From Ctena decussata (lineage: Eukaryota > Mollusca > Bivalvia > Lucinida > Lucinidae), in NCBI GenBank assembly GCA_963989385.1, contig OZ022499.1, forward strand, positions 80,403,903-80,467,902: a stretch of 64,000 nucleotides of DNA, written 5' to 3'. The position numbers and the translations under genes were made by a program. Below, piece after piece: positions 13,736 to 25,700 of this stretch. The notes under the pieces are model-generated. The model was not told the DNA's origin and ran no database searches. It saw only the letters and a list, made by a program, of their open reading frames with translations. How positions within the stretch are numbered: the first letter of the stretch is position 1; each line of letters begins with the position of its first letter.

Positions 13736-16700
13736 AAATTCTTTCAGATTTGGATTCTTTGTTCAAATGCACTTACTAGAGAGCTCAAAATTAGATTTGT
13801 AGGGCTTGTACTTTAGAAGTTATTCACACATTTTGAAATGTTGAATGTATCATATGCAATACATTGTCTACATGGTTGCTATTTGAGATTTTACCTCTTT
13901 TTAGCTATCTGGCATGCTGTTTTGGTCTGAGTGTTAGATAATCATGCATCTGTTAAACAGATATTGTCAATAAGGAGCATAAAAGAATGACAGTATACTA
14001 TTTATATGTGTTTTTAAGGGCACTGTGTTTACCAAAGCGCAAGGGGCCTTAGGTCGGGGGATTTGCCATCTCCTCTGATGGCTATTTTGTTTCATGAATA
14101 ATTCATAATTTTGTTCTTCTTGAATTTATATTTCATGAACTACTCATGAACCAGATATACTCATTCATGATTGTGCTGTTCATCAAGTTGTATTTCATGA
14201 ACCATTCATGGAGCCAATGCATGACATGAAGTTCATGAACCTTTTCTAAATATTGATACATGTAAACTTTATAATCTTAAGCTGTATAAGGTACCTTTCA
14301 GTGAATTCCACTGATGCATTAAATTTCAGTGAAATTCCAGTGCCCAAGAACTAGCATAAAAATTTCACTGAAATTCTGTGAAATTTCAGTGAAATTTCAC
14401 ATCATGTGACACTTGATGATGTCATAACTAGATGAATGATGGGAAAAAACATGGCTGCCAGAAATGGAGGGAATTTGAAGGCATAGGCACGTGATTACAG
14501 AAATTCAGAATCCAGCGTTATAAATAGTAAGTAATTACTAAAGGCTTCTCACTCGCTAGTTTTGAAGTGTGTCTGGTTCCTGGTTCCTCAAGCGACTATT
14601 TAACTGATTGTCGTTTTATGCTATTGATGTGTGCAGATAGTTTCCCAGGTTTTACCAAAGTTGCTCATTTGAATAAGTTCTTCTTTCTGTCGAATGGTTT
14701 ATCTTCAATTTAATATTTTAAGACGAATTCAGTATTGATTCTTTTGTTTACAACCGCTTTTTTGACAACAGTGAGTCTTTACCAAAACGTCTGCACATGT
14801 CAATAGCATAAAACGACAATCAGTTCAATAGTCGCTTGAGCAACCAGGAACCAGACGTCTATTCTATTCTATCCCATAGCCTTACTAGGTCGTTGGGGCA
14901 CCACAGCTGACTTCAAAACAATCCCTTTCCACCTTGTCCTGTCTTCAGCTGCCCTAGTTGAGCTGGCAAAATCCATTCCAGTCCACTCCTTGATATTGTC
15001 TTCCCACCTCTTCTTCTGTCTACCTCTTCTTCTTTTTCCTTTCACTGTGCCCTGAAGAATTGTCTTTGCTAAACCAGAAGACCTTGAGACGTGGCCAAAC
15101 CACCTTAGTTTCCATTTCTTGACCAGCGTCAGGAGTTCATCATATTCTCCAATGGCTGCTTGGATCTTCCTGCGAACCTCCTCATTGGTTATATGGTCCT
15201 TGTACGAAATGTTCAGTAACCTTCGGTAGCATCTCATCTCAAAGGCCTGCGTTCTTTTCTCTAACTCTGCTGTCAAGGTCCATGATTCACAGGCATACAG
15301 AAATATGGAAATGACAAGGGAGCGCATAAGTGTCACCTTTGATCCAAGAGATATGTTGTTATCTCTCCAAATTGGTTTCAGCTTGGCAAGAGCTGAAGTG
15401 GCTTGTACTATCCTTGAGAGAACCTCCTGTTTTGAGCCATCATCTGAGACAACTGCTCCAAGGTATTTGAAGCTGCTTACAGTACCCAGCTTCTGCCCCT
15501 TTACCTTGATCTCCCTCTGGATGCCATCTGCGCTGTTTGTCATCAGTTTGGTTTTCTCAGCACTGATCTCCATCTTATACCTTGTGCAGGTCTGGTCGAG
15601 ACTTTCAACTAGAGCTTCTAGTTCCTGCTCTTCCTCAGCAAGAGCGTCTATGTCATCGGCAAACCGCAGGTTGGTAATATTTCTGCCGCCTATGCTAACC
15701 TTTCCGTCATGTTCTTCCAGAGCATCGGACATGATCCGTTCGAGAAAAATGTTGAAGAGGGTGGGTGACAGAAGACATCCTTGTCTTACTCCAACTGTTG
15801 TTCTGAACCATTCTCCTGTGCTGCCATTTATCAGGACTGCACTTGTAGCCTTGTCGTATAGCTGCTCAATGGTGCGAACTAGGTTTGCATTGATATTGTA
15901 CTTCCTCATGGTGGCCCATAATGCTGCATGCCATACCCTGTCAAAGGCTTTTTTGAAATCAATGAAGACATGGTACAGATTCTGCTGATGTTGGAGATAC
16001 TTTTCACACAGGATTCTGAGGTTGAAGATCTGTTCTGTGGTGCTCCTTCCTGCTCGGAACCCAGCCTGTTCCTCAGCGATTATCTCTTCGGCTTGTGGCT
16101 TAAGCCTGTTCAAGATAACTTTCAGCATGACTTTGCTTGAATGACTGATGAGGCTGATGGTTCTGTAGTTCTGGCAGAGCTGTAGGTTGCCCTTTTTAGG
16201 GAGAGTAATAATCAGCGATTGAGTCCATGGGGTAGGCCATTCTCCTGTTCTCCAGATCCTGTTACAGATATCTGTTAAAACATCAATCATGGTCTCCCCT
16301 CCAGCTTGAACAAGTTCTGCTGGTATATTATCAACTACGGCAGATTTTCCCTTCTTCAGTGCCGCTACTGCAATCTCAACTTCCTCACGAAAGATCGGTT
16401 GTTGATCTTCATCTGGGGGCTGACTGCAGTCCAGAACCGTATTGTCACCATCAGTCTCATGGTTGTATAATTCTGACCAATATTCTGTCCATCTGCTGAG
16501 AATCTCTTGTTCTTCTGTAAGGCATTTCCCAGACTTGTCCTGGATAGTTGTGGATCTACCCTGTTTCTCTGAAGTTAGATCCTTCACCAGCTGGTATGCT
16601 TTCTTGCTGTTGTTTTTGTTCAGGCAAGTTTCGATCTCCTCGCACTGACTAGCTATCCAGTCCTCCTTCGCTTTCTTCACTGCCTTCTGAATCCTCTTGT

Positions 16701-19700
16701 TTGCTTCCCTGTATTCTTCTGCTCCTCCTGCTTCATACCTCTTCTTCTTCAAATTTCTCCTCTCATCACAGAGGTCGAGAACATCTCTAGTGACCCATGG
16801 CTTTTTCCTGCGACATTCCTTCCCAAGTATCTCACTGGCTGCATCAGTCACTACTGTATTGTAGGTGGTAATCATGGTATCTGTGTCCATGTCATCATCC
16901 CTCAGACCAATGAGTGGTGCAAATTTTCCACCTTTTGTTGCTTGAAAAGTGCATGCCACCTCTGGGTCCCTTAGCTTCTCAAGATCAAACTTCAGTCTTG
17001 GCTGGGTTGGCTTTCTAGCCTTCTTCAGACGAACTCGGAAGGTCATCATGACCAGGTCATGGTCACTTCCTATGTCTGCTCCAGGAAAACTCCTTGTCCT
17101 ATGGATGTTGACTCCTGATCGGAAGCGCTTACTCACCAAGATGTAATCAATCTGATTGTGGTGTTTCCCATCTGGGCTGTGCCATGTCCATCTCCTTGAT
17201 GGTTTGTGAGGGCCAAGGGTGTTTGTCAGTACTAGGCTGTTACAGGTTGCAAACTCTAGAAGTCTGAGACCTCTCTCATTTGTCTCATCATTGCAGTAGG
17301 GTCCACAAACGTTTTCCCAGTCTGCCTGTGCATCCTTTCCAACCTTAGCATTCCAATCCCCTTGTACAACCAGAATGTCCTTCTTGGGTGTTTGGTCTAT
17401 GATTTCCTGGAGTTGCTGGTAGAAGTGTTCTACCTCATTGTCGTCATGTCCAGATGTTGGTGCATAAATCTGTATGATGGTGATGTTGAAAGGAGCTGCT
17501 CTCAGGCGAATTGAAATCAGTCTGCTGGAGACTGGTCGGCATCCCAAGACAGCACTCACCATGTCCTTATGCACAAGAAATCCAACCCCATACTCATGTT
17601 TGTCCTCTTCTCCACTGAAATAAACCTTGTGTCTGTCATCTGTTGACATCTCACCAAAGTTTTTCCAGCGCATCTCACAGAGCCCCAGTATGTTCCAGCG
17701 ATACCTGTCCATTGCATGAGTCAGCTCCTCAAGCTTCCCAGCTGGCCTCAGAGTCCTTACATTCCAGGTGCCAATTGAGATGTTCTCCCTACCTCTGATT
17801 TTCTTGATCTGTGTTACACCAGTTGCATACTTGTCACCAACCAGACTTACTTCCGTTGATTCAAAACTAGCGAGTGAGAAGCCTTTAGTTTTACTTACTA
17901 TTTATAACGCTGGATTCTGATTTTCTGTAATCAGGTGCCTATGTTTGAAGGCTGTGGTAAAAATTAATTGTGAAGCAATTTCTACATGGCAAACATGATA
18001 GGAAGTTAGCTGACATAGTGAGTACACCTGAAGCCACAATTTCTAAGGTTTTAAAGTTTAAATTTTGCTGGGTTTATGCAGAAATGGAGCAATAATGGTG
18101 ACTGTCATGCACTTTTCCGCAGGCAACAAATATCTGCAGGCAGTACATGTAGGTTAACTGATGTTAGTGTTAGTATGTCCTATAACAGAAAAAGGACACA
18201 TTAGAATTAAATTCTTTTGTGTTTTCTTTTTTTTTTCAAGCAAATGTAAGACAATCTTTTGAAATGGGTGGGGTAACAGGGAGGATACCTTCCTCAAGTA
18301 CAGTGGTTCTGTGGTGTGATCAGCAAAGAGATTCCAAAAGAGATGTTTTCATTTCTGTTCATTTGTTTTGTTTGTTTAATTTAATAGGCTTAACGTCCCA
18401 GGAACAGCAAAGGTCATGTCTGGATAGTCAGACGCTGATGGTATTATGACCATATTTGTTCACTGTCAATTTGATGAAATTCCTGTGCAATTTTACCGTT
18501 ATTTCATCAAAATTCTGGTGGAATTTCACTGAAATTTTGTAGAAATTACTGTGATAAAATTGGTCATAATACCAGTGTTTTTTTTCCTGAAATTTCACTA
18601 TAATATCACTGAATTATCAGTGAAATTTCACTGATATTTTGTTGAAATTACAGTGATAAATTTGGTCATAAAAAGAGAGGAAATTACTGAAATTTCGCTG
18701 AAATTATGGTGATATTTCAGTGAAATTGTGGTAATATTTCTGTGTAATTATATAAAAATCTGCTAGAATTATGACCAAGTTTTACAGTAGTTTTCCTATG
18801 AAATTCCACTGGAATTCCAGTAGAATTTTGGTGTAATTTGGGTGAAATTTCATCAACCCATTCACCTGGGCATATGAGAAGAGAATTATTGTTCAACCCA
18901 GCTGCTTCCAAGCAGTCTGAAAAACGTCTATGCTGACAAAACTTTTATTGTGGACGCAACATGCAATTTTTTTGCTATACTGCAACTCTTCTAAAATGCA
19001 CATGTAAAGGTAATGCATTTTTTTTGCAGACTGCATTTTCAGCAGCTACTTTGAAGTTGTTGTTTAGCTCTGTTTTGTGACATTCTGCATAGACTGCCTT
19101 CCATGGAATTCTTGTTGAAATTACATGCACAATTATAATTACTCTGCCTTTGTGTGTTGCAGGAAATTTGTGATGACCCACAGTTTGTCAGTGAAGGGGC
19201 CAGCAGATTTGATGTACAGCAAGGAGAATTGGGTAAGTACATGTATTAACCCCCACATAGTCCTTCATCCACTGGTGCCTGGGAAATAGATGGGTTGCCA
19301 GGTGTCTCTGTGGCAGGGCTGCTAGTAGCTGTAGCAGGACCTGAGTGTCATTTTGAGGTCAGGGGTCGTATTCATAAAACGCCTTAAGTGGTTGCTATGC
19401 TGTTGCTAAGGCTAAATTTCTTTGAAGGAGATTCCCTACAACTATGAAATTTGCTCTGGAGGAACAGTCTTACAAAGACAAAGACTGTTCCTCCAGAGCA
19501 AATTTCATAGTTGTAGGGAATCTCCTTTATAGATATTTAGCCTTAGCAACCGCATAGCAACGACTTAAGTGGCTTTATGAATACGGCCCCTGATCAAGGT
19601 CCTACAAGTTTTGAGGCAACATCTGGACATGACTGAAATATTGTTTACTGTGACCTTAACTCTTTAAGTCCCAGGGACGAAATTAGCAAAATTTGCAAAC

Positions 19701-22700
19701 AGTGTAGATCCAGATGAGGCGGCTCAGTATTTTGTTAATCAACTCACTTTTAGCTAAACAGGGAAAAAAAGAGAGGTTATATATCATATCTATAAAATAA
19801 TGAAATACATGCTTCTGTTAGAGCTCCTGGGTTTTGGTGATATGTAATAGCCTGTTCTTTACACCATGGAATGAAATTAGTCTGTCATCTTACGGTATGA
19901 TTTATAGAGGCAGATGATCATTCTCAAAACAGAAAAAAGATAACAAAGAAAAAGAAAGCAACAACAAACAGTAAAATTAATAAACAGATTTTGAGTAGAT
20001 TTTTTTAACCAACTGTGCAGATGTTGCTGTCAGTTTAGTTTAAAAAAGTCTCTCCCTACGCAAAATTTTGTGAGAATTGCACAGTGTTGCAAGTTTGAAA
20101 GTAGAGGGGAGACAATCATTTCTTTTTTAAGCTATTCATAGATAGTTTAACAAATTTTACTAAGACTAATAATGTGCATGAAGAATCAGGACAGAACTGC
20201 TTATAGGCAAATTGTGTACACCTAGATCAGACCAGAGTTTTTAGTGCTTAAAGTGCCAAAATTGAAATTAGTTGAATAGCACAGATCTCCTGGGTTGAAG
20301 CAGCTCATCATGAACCACCTCAAGTGGATTGACACTGTTTGTCCTCTAGTATTTCAGCCAAACCTTATTGTGTATCCAAATACTTTAACATTAAAGCCCC
20401 TAAAAAGCAGGTAACAAAATTTATATCTGAAAAGTTCATATACTGTTTCGTCAAAGCTATATCATATTGAGGAATCAAAGACTACAGGGCAAACAGTGTA
20501 ATAGTATTCAAATGAGCCGCCTCATCTGGATTTATGGTGTTTCAAATTCAATTATTTTTGTTTTTAGTGCTTGGAGGGTTTTACAATTATATATTCAATA
20601 ATTCATGGCAAACTAGGCATACAGCAAAATAAAATAATTAAATTGTAAAGAATTCAAAATACATATTTACCCCACAAATCATGAAAACTTGTTTATTGAA
20701 ACCAACATTGCTGAGTGTTAGACCCTCCAGCCTTAAGGTGTATCTGTACACCTAGAGGTGAATGAATAACTTTCAGGGGATGCAACTCTGCCATTTTCAT
20801 TTTTGCTTCCCTTCTCAATAGGGACAACTCTTAGGTCGTTGCACACAAAACTAGTTCTCAACACGTCCTACCCCGTGAAATGGGCTGTGGTTGGGGTAGA
20901 ACGTGAAACTTTTGGCCTAAAATGAGTGTAATACGGTTCTAAATCGTTCATAAACAGTCCTCAATATGTCCATTTTGTCTGCATTCCGTCCCCAGTCTGT
21001 TCGTATCAAGTTCTTATCGGGTCAGATTTCCCGTTCACCTCATGCAGAGGCCGTTTCCAAGCAGTCCAAGCACGTCCGTGGTCAGTTCATCCCCGTTCTT
21101 ACATTTTCTACTAAGTCCCCAATACCTCCAAACTAGTTCGTACCTCGTTCAAAAGCAGTTCTTCCTCATTCTGACTACGTCCTCATCTCGTCCCTAGTGC
21201 ATGCAAAATGTAATTGCAATCACGTCCTGGTCTGACAGCTACAAAAAAACACTGCGTTCTACGCAGTTCTATTGGCATTTGTCATTTCAAGCTGAGCAGA
21301 GCATTGCACCCTTGTGAGTATCATGCCTCCAAACAAGAGCGGAGCTAGAAAGATGGGCCATACTAAAGCAGCTACTGTTAGATCCCAAAGTTGCGTCTCA
21401 TCTGAAGCCCATTCAGCTCATCCCCAAGTTACAGAGTCTCCTGGGCCTTTTCCTGAGTTCGGGAGTCAAGAGAAGAGTGCTGCATACCCTGGTCAAGTTT
21501 GGTCCATCTGCGAATCGGAAGAACGAGCTACAATGGACTGGTCAGCGTGCACACTTACTGCCAATAGTGCCCGACTGCACCACGTACGTTGTAATATGAC
21601 CTGGTAGGATCAGAGTACGGCAATTCCATTTGTAGCACGTCCGTCTCGTTTTAAGAACGTTGCCACTCCGTCTAATTCCAGAACGGGATAGTTGCCAGAA
21701 AATTTTAAACATGCTCAATGTTCTGGAGCACCCTTCCTGTCCAAACCCGTCTGAGTCCGTCCATGAGGTTCGTATACAGACCTTAAAACGTTGCTACTAC
21801 GTCCACTCCGTTCGCACACAGTTTGAGCCCGTTTGGCAAAATTTTCCAGAATGTAGTGAGAACCAGTTTGGTGTGATGGGGGTATTAAGGAAAGAATTTG
21901 CCCTTTTTTGGAAAAGACTCTATGAGAGCAAAGGCAAAGTCTTTCCTGTAAAAGTAGATCCCTATTTTGGAAGGTACATTGTCTGTGGAAGAAAATAGTA
22001 AGTCTTAAAAGTTGTCTCCCTCTGTACAAATGGTTGAAGAACATGGCGGTAAACTGCATACTGTCTAATCTTCCTTAGCATCTGCTGATTAGTTATTTCA
22101 TGTTTATTGGTGAAACAGCTATAATCTATATTACCCCTTCAAGTGCCAAAAAGCAGACGACAAAATTTACGTCTGCAAAAATTTCAAAATATGTTTCATC
22201 CAAGCTATATCATAATGAAAATTCAAAAACTAGAAGGCAAACAGTGAAGATCTAGATGAGGCGGCTTATTTTGAGCCACCTCATCAGGATCTGCACTGTT
22301 TGCAAATTTTGCCATAATTTCATCACTGGCGCTTTAAGTGTTATTACTGTATAATACTGGCTACTTAATGTCAGCCAGGAGCATACATCATTAGAAATCA
22401 TTGTATTGGAACTAACATGATCAAAGATATTTCCTCCATGCCAAAAACATAGCAGGTATACAAGGTAACTCATGTTAAACAATGTCTGACCTGTAGCCAG
22501 TCAAAACAACTGACAGATGCCCCATCAATGGTGATGCATTGATTATTTGTGGCTTGCATATATGGATAAAGACTTTTTTGCAAAATATTCTGATAATTAT
22601 GTAATTCTCAACAAATGCTTTAAAAACAGATTTGCAGATACTGAGATTTGCAATTACCATGCAGTATATGAGATTTGCACGCACAAAATTTTAAGGTAGT

Positions 22701-25700
22701 TGAATACACCTCCATGATTTGGGCCCTTTATAAGAGACAGATCAGCTACTTTAACAGACAGATATTTTCTTCACTGGTTGACAGATTTGTTCTCTAATCA
22801 ATAAGGGCTGCTCTGAACAGAACAGAACAGAACAGAACAAAACTTAATTGCTAAACATAAGACTCCGGCCACTCTATGATGGCATAAGAGCAAACAATAC
22901 AAACAAATGTAAAAACATGCACATATAAGAATATGTAAAATGATGTACAAGGCAATGAAACAATGTCTTGGACAATGCATTGAAAAGAATTTCATGAATA
23001 TGAATAGAAGCATGCAATTTCTATGAAAACGGTGAAAGGAAAGAATTCATGTTGAGAGAGCAGTTTCTTAGCCTTCTGTGAGAAAGGGGGACAATTTATG
23101 TAACTTTCATTTATATTCCTGAACGTGAATGCAAACACTTTCAGAGCAAGCAGCTTTGTCATTTTCATTTTTGCCTCATTAAATTCTCAATGGTTCAACT
23201 CTTACAGGAAAGAATTTGCTCCCTTAGGAGCAAATTCTTTCCTGTAAGAGTAGACCAGCTTCAACAAAAGGGTAAGCAAACTTGAACTCACCTCAAGCAC
23301 TACTGCTGGGCTGCGTAGTGCAGTCGGTAGGGCACCTGACGTGTAAGTCAGAGGTCCTGGGTTCGATGCCCAGTCTGGCCACATACTTTTGTGTCTCCTT
23401 CCGCTGATTCAAGAATGGCAGTTGTCAGTTACTGGTGAAAATATGTGCACTTAGTACTGGTTTACCGCTAAGGAGGTCTAAGCCTGCCCAGGAATAGTGT
23501 GGTTAGGTTAACTGACCATCCCAACATGACCATAGCTGTTTACCGTGGATGTAAAGCAACAAATGAATCAATCAAGCACTATTGCTCAAGGCTGCAGCTG
23601 TCATCCAACGTGCAATGGATAGTCCAAAGCACAATCAACTTGAACACTCTAATCACCCCTGACTCCCTTAGCTTGTCAGTGGGCAACCATGAATCCAAAA
23701 TTTTGCCAAGTACTTTTTATGGTGTTGTAAAACTTTAATGGAAGAAGTCACTTACCAGAGAACACTGGGTGGTTGCTTAGTCCCGGTGGGCGATGATTTT
23801 TTCTGACAATCGTCAACGATTTTTTCTGACAACGGTCCCAGATTTTTTCCAAATCGTCAATGATTTTTTCTCCAGGACGTTATAATAGAAAACCGGTGCG
23901 ACAAAATGGTGAGTTTAGTCGAGTAAAACATTTATTTACAAATCCTATGCTTATTCTGGTAGAGATAAGGCAAATTAGATAAAATACACATGTTTAACAT
24001 GGTCAACAGATAAAAGAAACATGGAAAATTTCGTTTAGGGTACATCTTGAAGAACTGTCCTCTATGTCTATGTCTGCGAAGTTTTCCCATAGGGTAACGT
24101 TAGTTTTAATCATAAATCGGTGTTGGGAAAAATGTCTCATTATTTTTTGACACTTTACAAAAATATAAATAGGTCTGTAAGCCCATTTTCATTTTTCATA
24201 GGTCCCAGATTTTTTCCTACAAGTCCCGGATTTGCTCCTACAATAGATTTTAAGCGCCTGATTTTTTCTGACAACGCAAACCACAAAATGAGTAGTTATT
24301 ATGATACGTTATTGCGCATATATTGAACAGCAAGATAAAAAAAGTGCTTCAAACTTAATTTTGGTGCATAAATGGATGAAAAAATATTAGTTGGTCATCA
24401 AAAGACCAGCCTTTTCATTGTATGCACCATGTAGCCCATTCTATTGCTTCAAATTTGGTTGTAAATTTGAGTGCCGCCACGGTCAGGCTATTTTTTTCTC
24501 TTATGAGGCATAGTAAATTTACATTGTTTCTCCAGAATTGTGCGTGCATGCATGCGTGCGTACGTGTGTATGTGTGTGATTCCAAAGCATCAGTATTTCC
24601 TTTTGTACTATCTTTGGCGTACAGTGCTTGCCTGTTCCTCACAATCCTCACCATAGCATAGTGTATGTGAGGCTTGAAAATGCACAGGTCCAGCCGGTTC
24701 TACGCTTGAGGGTCTGAACAGTTTTACATACTACACATCAACACCAGAACAGAAATGTTTAAACCAAAATGTTCAGAGAAGTCAATCCTTTGAAAGCAAG
24801 GGATACATAAAAGGAATAAATGAAAATAACATACCCGGTTCAATTACAGCCGCCGGGCCGCGTAGCGCAATCGGTAGGGCACCTGACTCATAAGTCAGAG
24901 GTCCTGGATTCGAAACCCGGTCTGGCCACATGCTTTCATTTCTCCTTCCGCTGATTCAAGAAGGGCAGTTGTCAGTTACTGGCGAAAGTATGTGCACTTA
25001 GTACTTGTTAACTGTTTAGGAGGTCTAAGCCTGCCCAGGAGAAAAATCCACCTGAGTTCATTTGTGATTGCCTAATGGGCTTAAATCTCTTATACTTGAT
25101 TACATATAGAAATTTAAAAAAATCATGTAAATGTGCGGAAAAAGGAAATTCCAACTGTTTATCAGAAAATGGTGCTGACAGATGTCTGGCAGTAATAGGT
25201 AGTAGTCTGATTCGATCCCGAGAGGGAATTTCCTCGATCTTAACCGATACATAGCTACATAGATCTAAAGTATATGTGGGACACTTTGCTCGCGCTACAC
25301 ATTTGTTTCATTTGTTTATCAATGCGTGCGTGCGCACGCGGGAGTGAGTTACTTTAATCCTAAAACAAAGGTAATAGTTTCCCGTAGCCTTGTAACTAGG
25401 GACAGTGGATGTTAGAGGCCCACCGTATCTTACAAAAGACGGAGCCCATCCCTCTCCCTTTTTTGCTGCCTTTTATCTTTACCTACAAGCACCAATTTCC
25501 CACGCCTGTGCTGTCAACAGTCAGTCAGTTTCTATACACATGCTAAAGTGGCTGTCGACCGAGACAGTCAACAGAAGTATCATTCGGTCGACAACCACCT
25601 CATTATAGTATACATGTGTCATCTACCATAACTGGTACTGCTTACTACCTCCTTCTCTGTCGCGAGCCACTTCCTTTGGCATCTTCAAATGGCGTCTTTG

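Larger units (their letters stand above)
14482..17943. mobile_element. Foldback TIR element (about 472 bp) split by a LINE
   Basis: Direct repeats TTTGAAGG flank it (14474-14481 and 17944-17951). The ends are inverted repeats of about 85 bp (14482-14566 and 17860-17943), starting CATAGGCAC and sharing CAGAATCCAGCGTTATAAAT. A second inverted pair, 14571-14636 and 14791-14856, continues the same arms. Removing the LINE (about 14857-17838) rebuilds a palindromic element with arms of about 155 bp. The 8-bp target duplication fits hAT; a 9-bp reading (TTTGAAGGC) would fit Mutator-like elements. Confidence 0.75.

Noticed and set aside
15305..17146. Plus-strand frames of up to 227 codons
   Set aside because: They are antisense shadows of the LINE reverse transcriptase, which has clear domain motifs on the minus strand.
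14482..17943. A new class of TIR-bounded retrotransposon
   Set aside because: The inner paired arms at 14571-14636 and 14791-14856, and the AACCAGAC repeat at the LINE edges, are better explained by a LINE inserted in a foldback element.
20834..21884. Protein-coding gene at 21314-21604
   Set aside because: 97 codons with no recognisable similarity, no splice context, and it lies inside a small repeat element. Not reported as a gene.
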